This document shows positions 35,941 to 45,100 of a stretch of DNA of 64,000 nucleotides, piece by piece. This DNA is from a candidate division TM6 bacterium GW2011_GWF2_32_72 (GTDB lineage: Bacteria > Babelota > Babeliae > Babelales > GWF2-32-72). The stretch is taken from contig LBON01000001.1 in NCBI GenBank assembly GCA_000989525.1, positions 124,001 through 188,000 on the forward strand. The letters run 5' to 3'. The position numbers and the translations under genes are program-made. The notes beneath the pieces were generated by a model. It had not been told where the DNA came from and ran no database searches. It saw only the letters and a program-made list of their open reading frames with translations. Every line of letters starts with the position of its first letter. Position 1 is the first letter of the stretch.

Positions 35941-37176
35941 TTAAATATCTAGTGAAAAATTGCTTACCAACTTTTCAATTTCACTTTTAATTTTATTTAA
36001 TACAGTTTCATTGTCAGTATTCATCAATACTTGATCAATCATGTGCACAACTTTTATACAATCTTGTTCTTTAAATCCGCGTGTTGTAATTGCGGGAGTT
36101 CCAAGTCGCACACCACTTGTTATCCATGGTTTTTCCGGGTCGAATGGAATGCAGCTGCGGCTTGTTGTTATTCCGGCATGTGCAAGAGCTGTTTGAGCTG
36201 TTTTGCCTGTAATTTTTTTGTTACGAAGGTCTAGAATAAATAAGTGGTTGTCTGTACCTCCGCTGACTATGTTGTAATTAAGCTTTTCAAATTCAGTGAC
36301 CATTGTTTTTGCATTTACAATTACTTGTTTTTGATATTCAATAAATTCTGGTTGAGAGGCTAAGAAAAAGCAAACGGCTTTTGCAGCGATAATATTTTCA
36401 AAAGGTCCACCTTGTAAACCAGGTATGATTGCTTTATCTATATTTTCGGTAAATTCTTTTTTACACATAATCAATCCACCGCGTGGTCCACGTAATGTTT
36501 TGTGTGTTGTGCTTGTGACAATATCTGCATGCGGAAATGGATTGGGATGTTGACCGGCTACAATAAGTCCTGCAATGTGAGCAATGTCTGCCATTAATAA
36601 GGCCCCAACAGATTTTGCAATTTTACTGAATTTTTCAAAGTCAATTGTTCTGGAGTAGGCGGAAGCTCCACAAATTATTAATTTTGGTTTATGTTCTTTA
36701 GCTAATTTTTCAATTTCTTCGTAATCAAGCAAGCCAGTTTCTTTATTAACTTTGTATTGAATACTTTTATAAAGTTTTCCAGAAAAACTAACATTGTGTC
36801 CATGAGTTAAATGACCCCCTTCAGCAAGGCTCATGCCCATAATTGTGTCGCCTTCATTTATTAAGGCAAAGTAGGCAGCCATATTTGCTTGTGACCCTGC
36901 ATGAGGTTGTACATTTGCATGTTCGGCGTTAAAAAGTTTTTTGCAACGTTCAATTGCCAAAGTTTCAACTTGATCAATAATTTCACAACCAGCATAATAT
37001 CTTTTTCCAGGGTATCCTTCAGCATATTTATTGGTTAACACTGAGGCCGAAGCCTCTCTAACTTCTTTTGGGCAGTAATTTTCTGAAGCAATTAGATTGA
37101 TTGTACCTTGTTGTCTTTGTTCTTCTTGTTTTATTAATTCAAATATTTGAGTGTCTTTAATAAAAACGTTTTTCAT
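35941..37176 (-). CDS. glyA: Serine hydroxymethyltransferase
   Basis: 411 residues. Typical SHMT blocks: LIASENYCPKEV, NKYAEGYPGKRYYAGCE, ANVQPHAGSQANMAAY, and the PLP lysine in STTHKTLRGPRGG. It interconverts serine and glycine and charges tetrahydrofolate with a one-carbon unit for nucleotide synthesis. AAAGGATAG precedes the ATG. It is divergent from nrdD across a 351-base gap. Full length, all key residues present. Confidence 0.97.
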   Translation of the reverse strand: MKNVFIKDTQIFELIKQEEQRQQGTINLIASENYCPKEVREASASVLTNKYAEGYPGKRYYAGCEIIDQVETLAIERCKKLFNAEHANVQPHAGSQANMAAYFALINEGDTIMGMSLAEGGHLTHGHNVSFSGKLYKSIQYKVNKETGLLDYEEIEKLAKEHKPKLIICGASAYSRTIDFEKFSKIAKSVGALLMADIAHIAGLIVAGQHPNPFPHADIVTSTTHKTLRGPRGGLIMCKKEFTENIDKAIIPGLQGGPFENIIAAKAVCFFLASQPEFIEYQKQVIVNAKTMVTEFEKLNYNIVSGGTDNHLFILDLRNKKITGKTAQTALAHAGITTSRSCIPFDPEKPWITSGVRLGTPAITTRGFKEQDCIKVVHMIDQVLMNTDNETVLNKIKSEIEKLVSNFSLDI

Positions 37177-37527
37177 AACTATCCTTTTCTTTCTAATTTG
37201 ATGTACTTACAAAACTGCTACAATGTTAGGTTTAAATATTTTTATGATTAGCTTTTTTTATTTCTAACAGAATAGCAATCTTTTTAATTAAAAAATAAAT
37301 ATTTTTTAAAACTCCAAAACTTCCTCAAAAACTTGAAGTTTTTATAAGTTACAATTTATTTTTATGAAAAATTTTAATTCTGTAGATAATTATTTTTTTT
37401 AAAATATAGGGCTCTCTATTCTCTTAGATATCAATTTTACAAACTCGTTTACTTGGGCTTCAAGAATCAGTACTTTAGTTTTTTATCAGTAATTTTAATT
37501 ATTTAATTTTTATGCGCAGAGGTCTCA
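37177..37527. promoter_or_regulatory. Divergent glyA/nrdD intergenic region
   Basis: 351 AT-rich bases between two divergent start codons, so it must hold at least two promoters. AAAACTTC (37316-37323) pairs with GAAGTTTT (37335-37342). I could not recognise an NrdR box or a riboswitch. The nrdD side leaves a long potential leader. Confidence 0.4.
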
Positions 37528-39618
37528 ATGTTTGACGAGATAAAAAAGCGCGACGGTAGAATTGTCGCCTTTAAAAAATGCAGAATACAGAATGCCATCA
37601 AAAAAGCCGGATGCGCAACAGGGGAGTTTGGGTGTAAGGTAGCGGGTGAATTAGCCGATTTGGTTACAAAGCTTGCTAGTGTTTTTATTGAAGATAAAAT
37701 TCCAACTGTTGAGCAAATTCAGGATGTTGTAGAAGATGTTCTTCTTTCTTCTGAGTATAGAAAAACAGCCAAAGCTTATATTATTTACCGTGATCAACAT
37801 GCAAAAATGCGTGATATTGCAAAAAGATCTGATGTTGATTTGGTAGATAGTTATTTGGAAAAAATTGATTGGCAGGTAAATGAAAATAGCAACATGACTT
37901 ATTCTCTTCAGGGCCTTCATAATCATTTAGCATCCGAATTAAGTAAAATTTATTGGATCAATAAACTTTATCCAAAAGAAATTAGAGAGTCGCATGAAAG
38001 TGGAGATATTCATTTGCATGATTTAAATTGTCTTTCTAGTTATTGCGTTGGCTGGGATTTACATGATCTTTTGATGTCCGGATTCACTGGTGTTTCTGGC
38101 AAGTTACATTGTAAGCCCCCAAAACATTTGGGAACAGCACTTGGTCAGATTGTAAACTTTTTTTATACATTGCAAGGTGAATCTGCAGGTGCGCAGGCAT
38201 TTTCTAATTTTGATACTTTGTTGGCGCCATTTATTCGTTATGACAATCTTTCCTATGAAGAAGTAAAACAGGCTCTACAAGAATTTTTATTTAATAATAA
38301 CGTGCCAACTCGTGTTGGTTTTCAGACTCCTTTTACAAATATAACAATGGATTTGATTGTACCGAAGATTTTTGCAGATCAACAAGTTGTTATTGGTGGT
38401 GAGTTAAAGGAAGAAACTTATAAAGAATTTCAAAAAGAAGTAGACATGATAAATAAGGCATTTTGTGAAGTTATGCTCGCTGGTGATGCTCAAGGCCAAT
38501 TATTTACTTTTCCAATTCCAACTTACAATATTACAAAAGATTTTGATTGGGATAATCCTAATTTAGATTTACTTTGGGAAATGACTGCTAAATATGGAAT
38601 TCCTTATTTTAGTAATTTTGTTAATTCAAGCATGAACCCAGAAGATGCAAGATCTATGTGTTGCCGTTTGCGGCTTGAAACAAAAGATTTGGCTGTTCGT
38701 GGAGGTGCTTTGTTTGGTGCTCATCCATTAACAGGTTCAATTGGTGTTGTGACAATTAATTTGCCTCGAATTGGTTATCAGGCGGCGAATGAAAAAGAAT
38801 TTTTTGAGTTGCTTGAAAAACATATGGATGTGGCAAGAAATAGTTTAGAAATTAAACGTAAAGTTGTTGAGCAATTTACGGATAAGGGCTTATATCCCTA
38901 CACTAAATTTTATTTAAGAAAAATAAAAGAAGCCAATGGTCGGTATTGGGCAAATCACTTTTCAACAATTGGTTTAATTGGTATGAATGAGGCCGTTCTT
39001 AATCTTATTGGAAAAAATGTAGGATCAAAAGAAGGCATAGAATTTGCCAATAAAGTTCTTGAATTTATGAGAAGTAAATTAAAAGAATATCAATTAGAGA
39101 CGGGTAACAATTATAATTTGGAAGCAACACCAGCAGAAGGTACTTGTTACAGGCTTGCACAAAAAGACAAAGCTCGTTTTAAGGATATTATTTGTGCTAA
39201 TCAAGCAGAGTTTGAGGCTGGAGCAGAACCTTTTTATACAAACTCTTCTCAGCTTCCCGTTAATTTTACTGATGATTTATTTGAGGTGTTAGATCTTCAA
39301 GATGACATGCAAACTAAGTATACAGGGGGTACGGTAGTTCATTTATTTTTAGGTGAACAGGTCCGAGATATAAGTACTGTAAAAAATATGGTTAAAAAAG
39401 TTTGTGAGAATTATAAACTTCCGTATTTTACTTTGACACCAACGTTTAGTGTTTGTCCAAGTCATGGTTATTTGAAGGGTGAACATCATACTTGTGGCCA
39501 ATGTGGTCAAACATGTGAAGTCTTTTCACGAGTTGTTGGTTATATTCGCCCTATAAGTCAATGGAATAAAGGTAAAAAAGCTGAATTTCCAATGAGAAAA
39601 ACAGGTACTATTGCATGA
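37528..39618 (+). CDS. nrdD: Anaerobic ribonucleoside-triphosphate reductase
   Basis: 696 residues. An ATP-cone regulatory domain occupies the first 90 residues (KRDGRIVAFKKCRIQNAIKK). The central barrel includes GDIHLHDLN and TPFTNITMDL. Near the C-terminus a zinc site (CPSHGYLKGEHHTCGQCGQTC) is followed by the glycyl-radical motif RVVGYIRPISQWNKGKKAEF, with the radical at about G671. It reduces NTPs to dNTPs without oxygen. It overlaps nrdG by four bases. Intact and full length. Confidence 0.96.
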   Translation: MFDEIKKRDGRIVAFKKCRIQNAIKKAGCATGEFGCKVAGELADLVTKLASVFIEDKIPTVEQIQDVVEDVLLSSEYRKTAKAYIIYRDQHAKMRDIAKRSDVDLVDSYLEKIDWQVNENSNMTYSLQGLHNHLASELSKIYWINKLYPKEIRESHESGDIHLHDLNCLSSYCVGWDLHDLLMSGFTGVSGKLHCKPPKHLGTALGQIVNFFYTLQGESAGAQAFSNFDTLLAPFIRYDNLSYEEVKQALQEFLFNNNVPTRVGFQTPFTNITMDLIVPKIFADQQVVIGGELKEETYKEFQKEVDMINKAFCEVMLAGDAQGQLFTFPIPTYNITKDFDWDNPNLDLLWEMTAKYGIPYFSNFVNSSMNPEDARSMCCRLRLETKDLAVRGGALFGAHPLTGSIGVVTINLPRIGYQAANEKEFFELLEKHMDVARNSLEIKRKVVEQFTDKGLYPYTKFYLRKIKEANGRYWANHFSTIGLIGMNEAVLNLIGKNVGSKEGIEFANKVLEFMRSKLKEYQLETGNNYNLEATPAEGTCYRLAQKDKARFKDIICANQAEFEAGAEPFYTNSSQLPVNFTDDLFEVLDLQDDMQTKYTGGTVVHLFLGEQVRDISTVKNMVKKVCENYKLPYFTLTPTFSVCPSHGYLKGEHHTCGQCGQTCEVFSRVVGYIRPISQWNKGKKAEFPMRKTGTIA

Positions 39619-40304
39619 TAATTGGAGGATTGCAAAAAACTTCTTTAATTGATTATCCTGGAAAGGTTTGTGCCATTGTTTTTACGGTTGGGTGCAACTT
39701 TAGGTGTGGATATTGTCATAATCCAGAATTGCTTGGTTTGGTTGAAAATCACCCAACTATTCCGGTAGAAGATGTTTTTGAATTTCTTGAAACACGTAAA
39801 GATAAACTTGATGCAGTAACAATAACTGGTGGAGAGCCAACTCTTCACCAGGGTCTTTTTGATTTTATTAAACGTATTAAAAAAATGGGGTTTTTAGTGA
39901 AGTTGGATTCAAATGGTACTAATCCAAAAACTTTATTAAATTTGTTTGAACAAAAATTAATTGATTACGTAGCTATGGATATTAAGGCTCCGCTTCACAG
40001 ATATGAAGATATTGTTAGTCGTTCATGTCCTATTAATAGTATTGAGCAGAGTATAGCTTTAATAATGTCTTCTGGCGTTGATTATGAATTCCGTACAACA
40101 ATTGTAAAATCTCAACTTTCACCGGCGGATATAGAAGAATTAACAAGTCAAATAAAAGGCGCACGATTGTACGCCTTACAAAAATTTATACCTTCAAAAA
40201 CTTGCGACCCTGCTTTTATGAATGAAACCTCTTATTCAGATTCAGAATTTGAAGAGATTAAAAAACTTATTTCTGAGAATGTTCAGCGGTGTATTGTTCG
40301 TTGA
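39615..40304 (+). CDS. nrdG: Anaerobic ribonucleotide reductase-activating protein
   Basis: 229 residues of radical SAM protein. The iron-sulfur ligands are C27, C31 and C34 in GCNFRCGYCHNPEL. The SAM-binding ITGGEPTLHQG follows near residue 75. It generates the glycyl radical on NrdD. The start codon overlaps the nrdD stop (ATGA), so expression is coupled. The protein is of the longer NrdG type (about 230 residues), close to the archaeal/epsilon-type enzymes. Confidence 0.94.
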   Translation: MIIGGLQKTSLIDYPGKVCAIVFTVGCNFRCGYCHNPELLGLVENHPTIPVEDVFEFLETRKDKLDAVTITGGEPTLHQGLFDFIKRIKKMGFLVKLDSNGTNPKTLLNLFEQKLIDYVAMDIKAPLHRYEDIVSRSCPINSIEQSIALIMSSGVDYEFRTTIVKSQLSPADIEELTSQIKGARLYALQKFIPSKTCDPAFMNETSYSDSEFEEIKKLISENVQRCIVR

Positions 40305-40306
40305 TT

Positions 40307-40705
40307 TTACGGTGTTGTGTATTTTTCTAATTTATCGGCGATTTCTTTTAATAATTTTGAATAATAGGCTTGATTACTACCATCATTTTCACCACGCCAG
40401 GTTGTTAAAAATTTCTCTCTATGATCAACCAAAGCGAAAAATCCAGCAATTTTTTGAAGATGTTTTTCTTGGGTGTCTTTTGGATAGCCCTGGAAAATTT
40501 CAGAGTTTTTTCCTCCAGGATTTTGTGTCAAACAAGCTTCGATTGTACGACAACTGGAAGCCAAAAGGTTTAGCTGAAAATCATCAAAACTTAATTTAAG
40601 TTCATGAAGTATTTGTTTTATTAGTTCTGTATCTGATACTTGTTCTGAAGTAAAAATATTAGTTGTAGCCATGGATAAAATTAAAAATAAAGTTTTTTTG
40701 TTCAT
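40307..40705 (-). CDS. Small secreted protein of unknown function
   Basis: About 132 residues. Signal peptide MNKKTLFLILSMATTNIFTS is followed by a helical, charged domain (VSDTELIKQILHELKLSFDD, then LASSCRTIEACLTQNPGGKN). Two cysteines (in SSCRTIEAC) could form a disulfide. The frame opens at a GTG (40714) but the ATG at 40705 gives a clean signal peptide. It is convergent with nrdG, three bases apart. Unrecognised; one of several small secreted proteins here. Confidence 0.7.
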   Translation of the reverse strand: MNKKTLFLILSMATTNIFTSEQVSDTELIKQILHELKLSFDDFQLNLLASSCRTIEACLTQNPGGKNSEIFQGYPKDTQEKHLQKIAGFFALVDHREKFLTTWRGENDGSNQAYYSKLLKEIADKLEKYTTP

Positions 40706-40884
40706 AATTCTCACTGTAGTTTTGGAGTCTAATTTTAAATTATTATTTTGTATTTTAATTAAATTTTGCGTTTAATCAAGAGAACGGCGAGTATAATTTA
40801 AAATAGTTGTTTTACATTATTAGATTTTTTTATTTAAAGCTTATGTGGAAAATATCAACATGACTCAATTAAGTTCTTGAGGGA

Positions 40885-42399
40885 CTATTTCATTCCATCC
40901 GGCACATTTAATCCAATTTCTTTCAGTACAAATGGAGCAATTTCACTCAATTGAGTAACTGGAATGTTTGCAGTTTTACCTTCTAGTTTTTTATTTATCC
41001 AAACAAAAGGGACAGGGTTTTTGGTGTGAGAAGTAATTGGTTGATTTGTTGTTTCATCAAACATTTCTTCAGCATTACCGTGATCAGCTGTTAAATAAAT
41101 TGTGCCGTCTTGTTTTTCTATAATTTCTTCATACAGTTGTTTTACTTGTTTATCTAAACATTCAATTGCTTTTATTGTAGCTTCCATGTTGCCAGAATGA
41201 CCAACCATATCGGCATTAGCATAGTTAATTAAATAAAAATCTTTAGGGTTGTTTTCAAGAGAGTTAATAATGGCGGCAGTAATTTTTTTTGCGGACATTT
41301 CTGGATGTTCAATATAATTTTTTGCAACTAAGGAAGGTATTAATACGCGTTCTTCAAGATTTAATGTTGTTTCCTTTCCTCCATTGAAAAAATAAGTAAT
41401 ATGAGCATATTTTTCTGTTTCTGCTATTCGGAATGTTGAAATTCCATTCTCATTTAAAATTTCCATTAATGTATTTTTTGTTACTGGTTCTTCTTCAAAT
41501 AAAACATCACAATTTAGTTCTGATGAATAATTACGAGTTGCCAAAAAGAAAGCCAGTTCAAGTTTTTTGGTTGGAAATTCATTAAAATTTGGGTCAACAA
41601 AGGCAGCTGTTAATTGTCTTGCTCTATCAGGTCTAAAGTTAAAAAAGATTATCCCATCTTGATTTTTGATTGTGCTGCTTGGGTCTACTTGAAAGGGTGG
41701 AATAAATTCGTCGGTTATGCCTTCATCATAAAAGTTTTTAATGTGTTTTTTCCAATTAGAAAAACTTTCGGATTGTTTTTGTGTTAAAAGATCATACGCT
41801 TCTTTGGTTCGCATCCAATTTTTGTCTCTATCCATTGCATAGAATCTTCCGCAAATCGAACCAATTTTGCCAACTTGAAGTTCGCGTAGTTTGTTTTTAA
41901 GACTTTTTAGAAGTTTTATTCCTGATTCTGGTGGCATATCTCTGCCATCTAGAAAAGGGTGAACAATAATTTTTGTAAGACCTGCTGTTTTAGCGGCATC
42001 AAGGTAAGCAAAAAGGTGTTTTATGTGCGCGTGAACGCCAGCATCTGAAAGTAATCCCATGATGTGTAGTGTAGTTCCAAGTTCTTTAATTTTTTCTAAA
42101 TCATTTTTTAAAATTGATTTTTCAAAAAAACTTTTATCATCAATTGCTTTGTGAATTGTTGTTAGGGGTTGCTGAATTATTCTTCCTGTCCCAATGGTTC
42201 GGTGGCCTACTTCTGAGTTGCCCATATTGTCTGGTAAAAGTCCTACAGCCTCGCCAGAAGCTTTAATTATTGTGTGTGGATAATTTGCCATGAGCATATC
42301 AATTGTGGGTTTATGGGCTTGAGCTATTGCATTATATTTAGTTTCTTTTCTATATCCAAAACCATCTAATATGATTAAGGCTTGTGGAAATTTTTTCAT
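40885..42399 (-). CDS. gpmI: Phosphoglycerate mutase, cofactor-independent
   Basis: 504 residues of the alkaline-phosphatase superfamily. The N-terminal metal site is in ALIILDGFGYRKE, the phosphoserine nucleophile in LPDNMGNSEVGHRTIGTGR, and the C-terminal metal ligands in LINYANADMVGHSGNM and LTADHGNAEEMFD. It interconverts 2- and 3-phosphoglycerate in glycolysis using two manganese ions. Full length. Its upstream side faces the acidic secreted protein gene. Confidence 0.96.
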   Translation of the reverse strand: MKKFPQALIILDGFGYRKETKYNAIAQAHKPTIDMLMANYPHTIIKASGEAVGLLPDNMGNSEVGHRTIGTGRIIQQPLTTIHKAIDDKSFFEKSILKNDLEKIKELGTTLHIMGLLSDAGVHAHIKHLFAYLDAAKTAGLTKIIVHPFLDGRDMPPESGIKLLKSLKNKLRELQVGKIGSICGRFYAMDRDKNWMRTKEAYDLLTQKQSESFSNWKKHIKNFYDEGITDEFIPPFQVDPSSTIKNQDGIIFFNFRPDRARQLTAAFVDPNFNEFPTKKLELAFFLATRNYSSELNCDVLFEEEPVTKNTLMEILNENGISTFRIAETEKYAHITYFFNGGKETTLNLEERVLIPSLVAKNYIEHPEMSAKKITAAIINSLENNPKDFYLINYANADMVGHSGNMEATIKAIECLDKQVKQLYEEIIEKQDGTIYLTADHGNAEEMFDETTNQPITSHTKNPVPFVWINKKLEGKTANIPVTQLSEIAPFVLKEIGLNVPDGMK

Positions 42400-42482
42400 G
42401 ATTTTCCTTCTTTATTTATTTAGTGAATTCTTTATGTTAAATAATATTAGTAATTTTAACATCCTAATTAAGGAAAAAGTAA

Positions 42483-42935
42483 ATGAAAAAGTTATCGTTA
42501 TATTTGTTATTAATAATATTGAGCTCACAAATATTTTGTTCCGATCAATCAGGTAAACCGTGTGATACTTGTAATAGCTCTTTGGAAACACAAGAAGATA
42601 TTTCTACATTTGAAGTTACAACATGTCATGATTCAGAGACAACTATTGGAGAAGTGATAGATATAGCGGAAGATATTGTAGAGGATGTAATTGAGGTTGT
42701 AGAAGAAGAAATAGAAGATGCTTTTGATGATATTATAGAAATTGATTCTATAAATTTTGGAGAAACTGATGCCGCGCCATCAAAAATAAATTTGTTGATG
42801 GCAAAGATTGGATCAAAGGTTTTTCTTAAATATATTATTGTAAAAGCATATTTAGCTCAAAAACTGTTGGCAATAAAAAATAGTTTGTTTTTAGCTAAAT
42901 ACAATAAACAGTTAAAGAGAAAAAAGAATGAATAA
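42483..42935 (+). CDS. Small acidic secreted protein of unknown function
   Basis: 150 residues. Signal peptide MKKLSLYLLLIILSSQIFCS leads to a segment with clustered cysteines (KPCDTCNSS) and then a very acidic helix (IVEDVIEVVEEEIEDAFDDI). The C-terminal 50 residues turn basic and hydrophobic (FLKYIIVKAYLAQKLLAIK). That charge switch is unusual. AAGGAAAAAG precedes the ATG. It overlaps rsmE by eight bases, so the two are co-translated. Unrecognised. Confidence 0.7.
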   Translation: MKKLSLYLLLIILSSQIFCSDQSGKPCDTCNSSLETQEDISTFEVTTCHDSETTIGEVIDIAEDIVEDVIEVVEEEIEDAFDDIIEIDSINFGETDAAPSKINLLMAKIGSKVFLKYIIVKAYLAQKLLAIKNSLFLAKYNKQLKRKKNE

Positions 42936-43668
42936 AGAGCATAATGCACATATATTTGCCATATATTTTAAAGAATTAAAGGCATTGTTAGAATCTTCTT
43001 CTAATGGGCAGCTTTCGCTAAAAGACAAAGATTTAATAAATCGAATTACAAAGGTTCTTCGTCTGCAAGAAGGCGAACATTTTATTTTATTTAATCGTGA
43101 GCAAAATGTTGAATTCGTGATTGATAAAATTGAAAAAAAATCTCTTGAATCATCTATTATTTCTAGACAGCTAAATCAGACTGTTGAGCCATTCGTAAAA
43201 TTTTTACTTCCAATTTTAAAAAAAGAGGCGCTGGAAACGGCTCTTTATTCCTTGGTAGAAATTGGCGCCAATGAAATTCAATTGATTGCCACAGAAAAAG
43301 TTGCACGTAAATGGGGCGATGAAAAAGAGTTAGAAAGGCTTGAGCGAATAGCAATTGCTGCTGCTGAACAATCTAAAAACTTTGCTTATCCAAAGATTCT
43401 TGCTCCGATTTCTTTGCAACAGGCTTGCGAGTCTTTAAAAGATTATAAAAAGATATTCTTTGAACCAGAGAGTGAATCTTTGTTAAAAGTTCTAACACAT
43501 GACAAAGATCAAAAGCTCGCATTATTGATTGGACCAGAAGGGGATCTTTCTGATTCAGAAAAAAGCCTCGTCCAAGGACAAGGCTTTATCTTTTGTAAAC
43601 TTACACCAACAATTTTGCGCGCATGCCAGGCTGTGGCGGTTGCAATTGGGGTTGTTCGATCACTTTAA
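42928..43668 (+). CDS. rsmE: 16S rRNA m3U1498 methyltransferase
   Basis: 246 residues of SPOUT methyltransferase. An N-terminal PUA-like domain (KDLINRITKVLRLQEGEHFI) is followed by the knotted domain with ALLIGPEGDLSDSE and LTPTILRACQAVAVAIG. It methylates U1498 of 16S rRNA. The usual RVETA of the last motif reads RACQA. It overlaps the upstream secreted-protein gene and is convergent with phr, overlapping it by nine bases. Its coding sequence also contains a hairpin that can terminate phr. Confidence 0.92.
   Translation: MNKEHNAHIFAIYFKELKALLESSSNGQLSLKDKDLINRITKVLRLQEGEHFILFNREQNVEFVIDKIEKKSLESSIISRQLNQTVEPFVKFLLPILKKEALETALYSLVEIGANEIQLIATEKVARKWGDEKELERLERIAIAAAEQSKNFAYPKILAPISLQQACESLKDYKKIFFEPESESLLKVLTHDKDQKLALLIGPEGDLSDSEKSLVQGQGFIFCKLTPTILRACQAVAVAIGVVRSL
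43559..43586 (-). terminator. Probable phr terminator embedded in the rsmE coding sequence
   Basis: AAGCCT (43563-43568) pairs with AGGCTT (43581-43586), with an inner GTCC/GGAC. On the minus strand the one odd pair becomes G-U, giving a continuous 11-bp stem followed by a U run (complement of A 43559-43564). It lies about 75 bases past the phr stop. Confidence 0.6.
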
Positions 43669-45051
43669 TTTTTTAAAATACTCTTTGGTTTTCACGCTTT
43701 CTATATTGTGATCAACCATCGGAGCCGGGTAATTAACATCAAATTCAGAATGTTTTTTGTGCCAGTTGTGAATATCTCGCGCCGGCACATTTTTTAATTC
43801 AGGAATCCATTTTTTAATGTACTCGCAACCAGGATCAAATCTTTTTTGCTGATTCCAAGGATTGAATATTCTAAAGTAGGGTTGGGCATCACAACCAGTG
43901 GAAGCTACCCATTGCCAGTTGCCGTTATTTACGGCAGGGTCGTAATCCACAAGATTTTGAGCAAAATATTTTTCACCCCAAAGCCAATTGATGTGTAAAT
44001 CTTTGATTAAAAAAGAAGCTGTAATCATACGAACTCGATTATGCATAAATCCAGTGGTGTTTAATTCATGCATTCCGGCATCAACTATTGGAAATCCAGT
44101 TTTGCCTTCACACCATTTTTTAAAATTTGGCTTACTGTTTTTCCAGTTAAGTTTTAAATATTTTTCTTTGAATGGTTTACCAAGAACATGCGGAAAGAAA
44201 TATGTAATTTGGGTGAAAAAATCTCTCCAGTATAGTTGACGTAAAATAGGATGGTTGCGACCAAGTTCGTCCTTCAATTTGTGATAAACTTCACGAATTG
44301 AACATGTACCAAATTTATTATGGGCAGAAAGCATTGTTGTTTTGAGGCATGGTATGTCATGAGTTTTTGAATAATCTTTGAATTGTGAAATTTTGTTTAA
44401 AATAGCCAGGCAATTTTTTCTTCCACCATGAGTTGCTATCTCATTATTGCGCTCATCCTGAGCTTGTCGAAGGACGGATGAAAGTTTTTTGTAACTTGCA
44501 GAAATTTTTGCGGTTGCTTTTGCTAAGCTTTTTGAGTTTAAAGTTTTGATTGGTGTCTCAACGGTGAACTTTGATGCGTTGCGCCAGTACGGTGTAAATA
44601 CCGTGTATGGTTTATTATCCTTTTTTAAGGTTTTTTCTGGTGGATTTAATAAGGCATCTTCAAATGTAAAGAATTCAATTTTTAATTTTTTGCAAAGCTT
44701 GGCAATTGATTGGTCGCGTTTTTTTGAAAATGGTGTGTAATCATTGTTTACAAAAATTGCTTCAATGTTGTTGTTTTTTATTAAATCAGTAATTACTTTT
44801 TCTGTTGGGCCGTACAATAAATTTAAAATTGAGCCATTTGTTTTTAGCTGGGAGGCCAAATCATCAAGAGATTCATTCATAAATTGCAGGCAGTTATTGC
44901 TTTTAAATTTGTTTTTGTCAGTTACTTGAATTGGATTGTAAATAAAGCACGGAAAAACATTTTCAGATTGTTTAAGTGCCTCATTTAATCCTGTGTTATC
45001 AAATAATCTGAGGTCTCTTCTAAATATAAAAATACTGTTTTTGAATTTCAT
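43660..45051 (-). CDS. phr: Deoxyribodipyrimidine photolyase with an in-frame repeat insertion
   Basis: 463 residues. The N-terminal antenna domain (SIFIFRRDLRLFDNTGLNEA) is followed by a FAD domain with FPIVDAGMHELNTTGFMHNR and GNWQWVASTGCDAQPYFRIF. The tryptophans of class I CPD photolyases are present. It repairs pyrimidine dimers using blue light. Residues about 191-210, in the interdomain linker, contain LRQAQDER, which is the translation of a palindromic repeat at 44449-44481. The insertion keeps the frame, so the enzyme is probably active. Confidence 0.93.
   Translation of the reverse strand: MKFKNSIFIFRRDLRLFDNTGLNEALKQSENVFPCFIYNPIQVTDKNKFKSNNCLQFMNESLDDLASQLKTNGSILNLLYGPTEKVITDLIKNNNIEAIFVNNDYTPFSKKRDQSIAKLCKKLKIEFFTFEDALLNPPEKTLKKDNKPYTVFTPYWRNASKFTVETPIKTLNSKSLAKATAKISASYKKLSSVLRQAQDERNNEIATHGGRKNCLAILNKISQFKDYSKTHDIPCLKTTMLSAHNKFGTCSIREVYHKLKDELGRNHPILRQLYWRDFFTQITYFFPHVLGKPFKEKYLKLNWKNSKPNFKKWCEGKTGFPIVDAGMHELNTTGFMHNRVRMITASFLIKDLHINWLWGEKYFAQNLVDYDPAVNNGNWQWVASTGCDAQPYFRIFNPWNQQKRFDPGCEYIKKWIPELKNVPARDIHNWHKKHSEFDVNYPAPMVDHNIESVKTKEYFKKLK
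44453..44481. repeat. Palindromic repeat element, copy 2, inside phr
   Basis: Arms TCATCC (44453-44458) and GGATGA (44476-44481) enclose TGAGCTTGTCGAAGGAC. Its reverse complement contains TCCTTCGACAAGCTCAGGA, one base different from copy 1. It adds an in-frame peptide to the photolyase. Confidence 0.8.
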
Positions 45052-45100
45052 AAGGGCTCCTTTTAATTAGAGTCCTTAGTTTAAACTTAAAAGTGAATGA

